Source: Hofstenia miamia (taxonomy: Eukaryota > Xenacoelomorpha > Acoela > Hofsteniidae). Taken from it: a DNA stretch of 64,000 bases. Position 1 is the stretch's first letter. Each line of letters starts with the position of its first letter. The position numbers and the translations under genes were made by a program. The stretch is taken from the NCBI GenBank assembly GCA_900660155.1, contig CABFPE010000410.1, forward strand, positions 604,634 through 668,633, written 5' to 3'. Below the pieces are notes generated by a model, which was not told where the DNA came from, made no database searches, and saw nothing but the letters and a program-made list of their open reading frames with translations. Below, one piece after another: positions 57,099-64,000 of the stretch.

Positions 57099-58557
57099 CA
57101 GTGGTGTAGTGATAAAATTTTTACAAGGGGAGGGGGGCTCTTGCAAAGGTAAGCCATCCAGCATGTGGGCTAGTTACCAAAACATTATTGTTTCTGTAAA
57201 TTGCAATTATGCTAATCTTATAAAAGTATTGTGAAAATTTATTCACTGTCATATTGTTAGCATTTGTGAGATGGATATTAAGTCTGTGTGAGCAGAGATT
57301 TTCATGTGTTGAAAACTCTGTAGCAAACCTGGCTATGCCTACCAAACCTTAGGCCTGACATTTATAGTTTTGACAATTCAGCTTATTTTGGGACCATTTT
57401 ATAGTCCTTGCCAAAAAGTGTCTCCAATGTTTCGGATGTTAGAAACTTATTAAAAGTTGCTCACTGAAAATTTCAGTAGACTTTTGAAAAAAAAAGGATA
57501 CCAATGTAGAATTTCAAAATTTAAATTTTATTTTTCATCACACTGTTCATAGCAATAAATCATTTTTATTGCGCATTTGCGGGAAGTTGTGGCACAAATT
57601 GATTAGCTCTTCCAAAAGGCGTATTTTTATTAAACACATATTTTTGAAGAATTAATTATGAGCGCATGTAATGCACTTATTTTTTAAAATTCAAGCTGAT
57701 TTTTCAAATGTTAATGAAATTTTTTAAGTGGCATAACATGTTTGATTTTCACCGATTGTTAATTCGCTTGCCATGCCTTGGCCTTATCCTTTGTATATCT
57801 TCCATGAATTTATCAAATTAATGTTTACTTGCTAAGACATCCGAATCCAAGGGACTTGGCTTAGCATTAAAATATAGGCTAAAATTTTAGTGTCATTATC
57901 AATCCTAAGCAGCCTAATAATTTCTTGCACAATTTATAATAGCTTCTTATAACTCACGAAATAAAAAAGCATCCAAAATTTAAAAGTACTACAAAATTGA
58001 AAAGTGTCACCTCATCTACATAAACAGAAACAGTTAAAGTACTTGATGATTGCATTTGCATTAGAGTTTCTGACACGTGCAAATTAAGTATTGAGGGATT
58101 TTTTCAAAAATCGGAATTTTCAAAAAAATAGGAAAAAGGTTCAATTTTTCAATCGCGTTTACACCAGTAATTGTGTCAATATCTCACGATTTAAATAAAT
58201 AGTGTATTTGCATAATTTTTATTTATTTATTTTAGTAAATAAATCTATTTACTACTACTAATACTACAAATTTCCAAATAGATTTCGAGAAAATTGCTTG
58301 AAAATCTGAATAAACGGTTGATCCTTTTAAATCTACATCAGTCTGTTTAAAGTTAAGGTAAATTGAAATTCCTGATCCATTTTGTGAGTGTTAATTTTTC
58401 GTACAGGCTTGCTTTAAAATAGGAAAATTTATTGATATTTATATGAATTTATCAATTGAATTTAGCGTTTGATCCTTACATACTTTGGAGGGCTGCACCT
58501 CAAATAATTTTTAATAAGGAGGGCTCAGCATCTCTGAGCCCCTCCACTACACCACTG
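57099..58557 (-). mobile_element. hAT element with CAGTGGTGTAGTG ends
   Basis: The left end CAGTGGTGTAGTG (57099) and the inverted right end CAGTGGTGTAGTG (58557) are perfect over 13 bp, each followed inside by G-rich GAGGGGCTC-type sequence. Flanking 8-mers CGCTTTCC (57091-57098) and CGATTTCC (58558-58565) agree at 7 of 8. This terminus type is common among animal hAT elements. The interior holds only a worn C-terminal transposase scrap on the minus strand. Confidence 0.85.
57121..57345 (-). pseudogene. hAT transposase dimerization scrap
   Basis: RFATEFSTHENLCSHRLNIH then LTNANNMTVNKFSQYF resembles the hAT C-terminal pattern (sER.FS..n.i....R..L..e.l..l..), with the ER reduced to E. Its position next to the left end of a minus-oriented hAT fits. 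The similarity is weak and the catalytic core is absent. Confidence 0.45.
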
Positions 58558-58725
58558 CGATTTCCTTAGTTCAAATGTATTCCTCTTTTCGCAAACTTTG
58601 GAAATAGTTTATCACAAGGACATACTAAATCATACATTTACTATGTTCTTGATTTATCATTATTAGTTTTTTTATTTGTGGTTGATATTTAGATTATATG
58701 TTTATGCTTATTTATTTAGTCTTTA

Positions 58726-61319
58726 CAGGGTTGCATATGGAAATAGAAATTTCCATTCCACTTCCATAATCTGGAAATGGAAATTATTCTGTGGAATGTA
58801 ATATAAGAGAAGTAATCCAAATTCATTAACAAGTGAAAATCAAACTGTAAACAACACCGTCAACAATAGGCGTTTTACGTTAACATGACCGTAAAGCAAT
58901 TGCCTAATTTGAACTCGGAATAAATATGCATGTTTTTTACGCAAAGGTTTGCAGCATATTTAAGGGTTATTATGACCTCACGTTGCAGCTGAATTCTACA
59001 AATAGCTTTATTGCGACGCATTTCAATTCTGTATATTTCAAACATATTTATGCATATAAACTTAGGCAGACATTTATTGAGATATTTAATTAATCGTTTG
59101 CATTAATAATTGTGAGAAACATAGTCTCTAATACGATTAAGTAGTTATGAATGAAAATTCGAAATCCCTACAGTTTTAAGTATGTATATATCCAGCATGC
59201 TACATATTTGGAAAATTGCCATTTTTGCTTCTAAGAGCTCTAAATGAAACCAAATGAATATAGATATTGTATGCATACAATTTTAATACGAGAAATATTT
59301 AATTTTTTGATAACATTAATGCTATTAAGTTTACCTTAATCTCAATCCATCTAATACTACAAAACTTGACGAACATATTTTATCAACAAGAATGCAGTGC
59401 CAAAAATGTCATAGGAAAATATTTGTATCAAAACTCGACAAAAAAGGCATCATTTAATGGTGCATTTGTAAGTTTTAAAGTTCAGTTGAATTTATTGCGC
59501 ATTGCTACTTTTTCATAAATTTCATATTAAATTGAATAATTTCATGAATTCATATATTTCTTCTCTTCCTTTGATTTCATAACGCAAAATGTTTATTAGA
59601 ATTATGCATTTATCTTGATTACAAAAAAAATTAACACCTTAAAATATCGTGTTAACTCAAAGAGTGCATTTCTAGTTTTTAAGCAATCTTACCCATATAT
59701 GCATTGCTAACATCAATATTTTAAACAAAAATTTAGACATTTCAGTCATTAAAATTGTATGCATAAAATATCTATAATAATTTGATTTGATTTAGTGCTC
59801 TAAGAGATGATAATCGCAATTTTCCATATATGTAGTACTGAATATATATATATATATATATATATAAATTTGAATGGGTACTTAGGTATATCGAATTTTT
59901 ATTCATGACTACTTAATCACATTAGAGACTATATTTCTCAAAAATATAAATAGAATGGATTAATTAAATAGCTCAATAAATGTCTGCATAAATTTATATG
60001 CACAGATATGTTTGAAGGAATTTGCAGAATTGAAATGCGTCGCAAAGCTATTTGTAGTATTCAGCTGCAAAGTGACGTCATAATAACCACTAAATATACA
60101 GTAAACCTTTGCGTAAAAAACAAGTATTTAACGTAAATTCACCGTTAACAGTTATTCGAGTATTTATTCCGAGTGCAAGTTAGGCAATTGCTTTACGGTT
60201 ATGTTAACGTAAAACGCCATTTGTTGGCGGTGTTGTTTACAGTTTGATTTTCACTTGTTAAGTTATTGAATTTGGATCAAAATGTTTTATAATAGCCGAA
60301 ATATGTTTGAATCATACAGAGTGTTGAGCACTTTCTGAAAAACAGGAAGAGATTTGTCCAAGCTATCAGACTAGTCAGTCTTAAAATGTTCTTTCATTTG
60401 TGTAATTTCTACATGGATAAGATAATTTAAAGGAACGAATGGCGAATAAAACGTCAAAATTTTGTTAATGTAAACCATATTGACTAAATATTTGCTTCAG
60501 CACACTGTTACAGCTAAAGTAGTTCTAGTTTCTATGCCTAAACTAGTGTTCTGCAGCAAGGTAATTTTCTTACCCATAGCGGTCATGCAAAATATGTATT
60601 TACTTAGAGAGCCATTAGCCGTAAGGCTTTGGACGTAGCCGACTGTTGGCTCTACGGTTTTAGCCGTGATTTTTTTGCCGTAGTCGGCGGTTTTTACTAC
60701 TACAAAATGCGATTCAAAGATTCAAACATGCCCATACTTCGAACAATTAAAGAAAATCTTGAAAATGTTTAAGTTTTACAAACAACAATACAAATATAAA
60801 TCATGGAAGCAAGTTGTCTATCACAATGTTAAAAATTTTTTAGGCGAGCAAATAACTAAAAGTTCATTAACATGGGCTGAAGTGAGCCGTTTCTTTTATC
60901 GGTAATAGTGCTTCCTCGTCCAATAAGCAAACTTTCACATCCACTGAAATAATTTTATTTGAAATATCTTTGGATGAGGTCAGGTTCAGAAGTATTCTAA
61001 AATTCTATTATGTGTGCCTTAACATCTCCAACAAATAATGGCACCTATTAGCACTGAATTGAAATTTGGGTTCACATTATCGGCAACCACTAGTGGGGTT
61101 ATGGAGGACCACTCTGTCCCTAAAATTTATAAGGCTGGGCTTGTACACGACTAGGCCAAAACTAGTGGAACTAGAACCAGTAAAATACTTGTCCTTCAAA
61201 ACCATAATCACTAGTTTTAAAAGTCATGGAGAGTTATGTAAAATTATGGACATGTTTTTAAAATAGTTGCGGAAATGGAATCGAAATGGAAGACAATTTC
61301 ATTTCCATATGCAAGTTTG
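58726..61319. mobile_element. hAT-like element with TTCCATTTCC word arrays
   Basis: The left end CAGGGTTGCATATGGAAAT and the right end read inward, CAAACTTGCATATGGAAAT, face each other. Words such as GGAAATGGAA and TTCCATTTCG fill both subterminal regions (58735-58800, 61268-61310). Flanking 8-mers AGTCTTTA (58718-58725) and AATCTTTG (61320-61327) agree at 6 of 8. No transposase recognised. Contains the inverted-repeat element 58815-60277. A patch of AGCCG / CCGTAG words at 60610-60690 is unexplained. Confidence 0.65.
58815..60277. mobile_element. Long inverted-repeat (fold-back) element
   Basis: The left arm (58815 to about 59330) and right arm (about 59690-60277) are inverted copies. Shared blocks include GATTTTCACTTGTTAA, CTGTAAACAACACCG, GCGTTTTACGTTAACAT, AATTGAAATGCGTCGC, ATGCATACAATTTTAAT and CTACATAT.TGGAAAATTGC. 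Arm identity is high near the ends and falls inward; the loop (about 59330-59690) is unrelated. (TA)n at 59843-59866 interrupts the right arm. No coding capacity. No target duplication identified. Confidence 0.85.
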
Positions 61320-61327
61320 AATCTTTG

Positions 61328-62674
61328 AAATTTTTTTATAAAATGTAACCATTATTAAAGCACCCAATTCAGTTTAGAAGTTTAAAATGTCTATGATTAT
61401 ATAGTCTATCAAGAAACATTGTGTATTTCATTTGGACTTCTAGCTATTAATAACTTATAATTCTGGTAAGTAAAAGACATAGTTTTTATATAATAAATAT
61501 TTTTAGGAGGAGAGTTTGCCTTAATGATTCAGGATTAAGCTAAGGCTACCTAAAACAATTGAAGTCAGCGAATTTGAATATCATTAAATTATTTTAGATA
61601 TGTTTTAATATAGATATTTTCTATCTGTTGCTCGAATACAATTACAGTCAAACGCGCATGCAACATTGGCTGTTTCAGATGCATCACAAAAAGTACCCGA
61701 GCAGAAAAGCCAGCTCATAAATAGTAGTGGAGCTTACCAGTGTAACAGTGGCAGATGCATTGCAAAAACTTAGAAAAATGCCTTGAGGACATCGGGAAAA
61801 TGGCTAAGCACCACTACTAGATGCAAACATTGCTTCTAGTTCTAGCCGTGTTCGCATGACAACGATTCCTTTCCAAATCATGTTTTTTTGCAACTTATAC
61901 TTTTAGAATAATTGACTAAAAGCAACCTAGTATCAGCAGCAGTTTGATTTTGATTAATGTTTGAATTGAAATGATAATCTTTTGAGTTGTAATACATTCG
62001 TTTGCACCCCAATGGCTTACCGCAAAACGGTTTTAACAGGATCGTTAAAAATTAGAACTTGTTTGGTATACCTACATCTATGCTTCGATGTTCATATTCA
62101 AGTAAACATGATGAAAAATGAAAATATATATTATTCATACGTGTCAAAATCAAATCGGTCTATACGTATGTGTCAATATCAAATTTATAGGGGAAGGTGA
62201 GGTAAAATGGGATAGTGGGTTAAAATAGGAAACTTCATTTGTAAGAAATTGGCGTGTTGCAGTTAACTGAAAATATGCTGTTTTGATATGAGCATCGAGT
62301 GTCTGTAAACAGCCAAACACGTTTCAGATTCCAGTGAGTGCTAACGGTGTAAGAAATTTTGAAGTTTTAGTGATGAAGAAGCATATAGCAGTTGTCAGCC
62401 ATCTGTGAGAAAGTGAATATTCTTTGCTGTTTATAAGTTTCTCAATACATTAACTTTAGTGTGTAATCATCTTAGGAATATATTTTCTATGCTAAATGTG
62501 ACAAAATGCTCATAATGTAGACGGTACTAGAATGGGGCAAAACGGGAAATTAACTTTTCCACATAGTTATCTGGAGAGCAGTGGATTAACTATGAGGCAT
62601 ACTTCTTATTCGCTCGCTCATACTTTGTGCGCAATGTACCAGAAAACAATGACCCTACATTTGTGAGATTTGTC
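61328..62674. other. Unassigned stretch with TAAAATGGG words
   Basis: GTAAAATGGGATAGTGGG near 62202 and GGGGCAAAACGGG near 62533 resemble another hAT-type word pair, but no ends were resolved. No gene seen. Confidence 0.4.
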
Positions 62675-63345
62675 CAGAGATCGAAATGGGTTGAGTAAAT
62701 TGAAAAAGTTCCTAACCCAGCCCATTGTTTTTAGGCCCAGCTCAAACCAGCCCATCAATTTCAAATCTTTAGCCCATTTTGAGCCCATATTTAAAAAATG
62801 AAATTTAGTTCATTTTAAAAATAAATTTGGATGCCAATTTACCGGAAAAAGTGGGTTATGGATAAGTTCAATCTAAAGTAAGTTTTCAGGATAATGATTC
62901 ATTTCTCTATTCTACATTGGTGTCATTCACAACTAAAAACTGGATAAGTCAAAACATGTAAACATAATCTTATTAATAGTAGGGTTTCTAAGTAATTCTA
63001 TATTGGCTTACATTCGTGTATATCCATTACTTTATGTCAGAAGCATTTAGATTTTTTCGTGTTTCAACGATGGCTAAAACATTGGCCCTTGCTTGTACAT
63101 ATAATAATGGGAAATTAATAAAAGCATTAATATATATTATTTTTTGCACATCAATTGACAGATTCGATACTGCCGACTGTGTCATTGCTCAGTCGGATGC
63201 GTCTATCTGATACTGTCAGTCCAGCACTGCTGTTGTTTCTTTCTGATTGGGCTGGGGATGCTTGAGACGAACACAGCCACCTAGATACAATTGCTAGAGT
63301 ACGGAACTCTTGTTCCAAGCAAGACCAATGTGACAACATGTCAAA
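62675..63345 (-). mobile_element. hAT relic with CCCAGCCCA words
   Basis: Left terminus CAGAGATCGAAATGGG at 62675, then AGCCCA / CCCAGC words to about 62800, then a minus-strand dimerization fragment near 63140-63345. Orientation agrees: the transposase C-terminus faces the left end. The right end is not in view; Tc1 sequence begins at 63462. Confidence 0.5.
63140..63345 (-). pseudogene. hAT transposase dimerization fragment
   Basis: FRTLAIVSRWLCSSQASPAQ then SERNNSSAGLTVSDRRIRLS and NDTVGSI. This matches the hAT C-terminal block (FP.La.lar..L...aSsa.sER.FS.aG.i...R.rLs...v..l), with the FS after ER changed to NNS. Similar in style to, but distinct from, the fragment at 3568. Core domains are absent. 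Confidence 0.8.
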
Positions 63346-63461
63346 ATTTTTGTTAGTATGAATGTCTTTATTTATCAGTTATAACAACAATAACTCATTA
63401 AATTTAATTTAGTTAATCAAAACATAACGGCACTGGTAAATATTTATTAAGAAGGAAAATG

Positions 63462-64000
63462 CAGTCTTGTGCGAAAAGAATGTCACATAAGAGCGTTAAC
63501 AAAAAATTGAATTTTAGGCAAATAAATATAACAAAAACCGAAAAGTCTTGTTTGAAGTCACAAGAGGCGTCAACCTAGTACTTAATAGAGTACCCAGCGT
63601 TTTTTATAACACTTTCAATTTTCCTGTAATTAACTCAAAAAGTTTTTCTATATATTTATCTGGAATTTTGTAAAATTGCTCCTTAACTATTTTCCATAAT
63701 TCGTCCAGATTTTCGCAGTTTTTTTGTTCTCTGACGCGTTCTTGCAGGTAGCTCAAGGCCTTGGGTAGCTCCATAAGTTTTCAATAATATTAAGGTCTGG
63801 GGACCTTGCACTTGCAGGCCAATCTGGGAGCAGCGCTATTACGTGATTTTGCATGAATTTCTTGACAATTTCGGAATTGTGACACGGTGCGTTGTCCTGC
63901 TGGAATATAGCGTTTTTGTCCAATATAGGCACTACCTGATGTTGGAGGATTCTGATGTATTGCTGACTGTCCATTGTATCTTGCACTCTGTATTTACATT
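63462..64000 (-). mobile_element. Tc1-type element, runs off the window
   Basis: The left end CAGTCTTGTGCGAAAAGAAT at 63462 is the usual Tc1 CAGT start (the flanking dinucleotide is TG, not TA). The minus-strand transposase C-terminal half fills the rest, and the element continues beyond 64000. Confidence 0.75.
63540..63986 (-). pseudogene. Tc1-like transposase C-terminal half
   Basis: MDSQQYIRILQHQVVPIL, then NAIFQQDNAPCHNSEIVKKF, then LLPDWPASARSPDLNIIENL and W. The second catalytic aspartate (QQDNAPCH) and the final glutamate (IIENLW) are both present with 37 residues between them, three more than the 34 of classic Tc1. After 63753 the frame changes; KIWTNYGK, FTKFQIN and KIESVIKNAGYSIKY (to about 63540) complete the usual C-terminus (rRi.avi...G..t.Y). 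At least two frameshifts. Confidence 0.85.

Noticed and set aside
58815-60277. Long inverted arms as ends of a Polinton or similar large element
   Set aside because: The element is too small and has no coding sequence of any kind inside; a fold-back element explains it better.
1-64000. CRISPR arrays, operons, riboswitches or bacterial promoters
   Set aside because: No direct-repeat/spacer array and no prokaryotic gene organisation; the window is eukaryotic.

Overview
This window looks like non-coding, A+T-rich chromosomal DNA from an invertebrate animal. It has long (TA)n tracts, intron-like splice sites and AATAAA signals, and no prokaryotic gene organisation. It also holds a dense, layered graveyard of DNA transposons (hAT, piggyBac, PIF/Harbinger, Tc1/mariner, one unclassified family) and CR1/L2/jockey-like LINEs. 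The taxon cannot be fixed from the sequence. The only recognisable host gene is the first coding exon of a rhodopsin-type GPCR. No tRNA, rRNA, CRISPR, LTR element or Polinton was recognised.

Layout. 0-5.1 kb: a decayed piggyBac on the minus strand, hAT scraps and a mariner scrap. 5.4-9.5 kb: small hAT-like MITEs, then a minus-strand LINE carrying a tiny palindromic insert flanked by 8-bp repeats. 10.8-13.8 kb: two nested hAT elements, each with a perfect 8-bp target duplication; the inner one holds a MADF-domain relic between inverted arms. 13.9-16.0 kb: a PIF/Harbinger whose transposase (minus) and MADF-like partner (plus) seem interleaved. 16.3 kb: a candidate host exon. 16.9-21.1 kb: three piggyBac-type elements with TTAA ends, two sharing one TTAA. 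21.1-24.3 kb: an internally deleted DNA transposon with TATGTCGGACGGA iterons and an exact 717-bp duplication meeting at a single N. 24.5-26.2 kb: two fragments of mobile gene families. 27.1 kb: a candidate last exon of a glycosylated membrane protein. 29.1-32.4 kb: a rearranged LINE around a gap. 34.6-35.5 kb: an old LINE split by a TTAA hairpin MITE. 39.4-42.1 kb: GPCR exon and a possible terminal exon. 43.3-46.6 kb: LINE fragments, including the best-preserved copy. 47.4-52.2 kb: two roughly 765-bp mariner-type elements and another LINE. 52.8-56.6 kb: two more minus-strand LINE relics. 57.1-61.3 kb: two hAT elements, the second housing a 1.46-kb inverted-repeat element. 62.7-64 kb: hAT and Tc1 relics, the latter running off the end.

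Almost every transposase or reverse-transcriptase reading frame is broken, so this is a record of successive invasions, not an active locus. The most informative signals are structural: nested insertions with readable target-site duplications, family-specific subterminal word arrays in hAT elements, and a shared subterminal palindrome design in the piggyBac elements. Host coding content is limited to a few short exon candidates on the plus strand.
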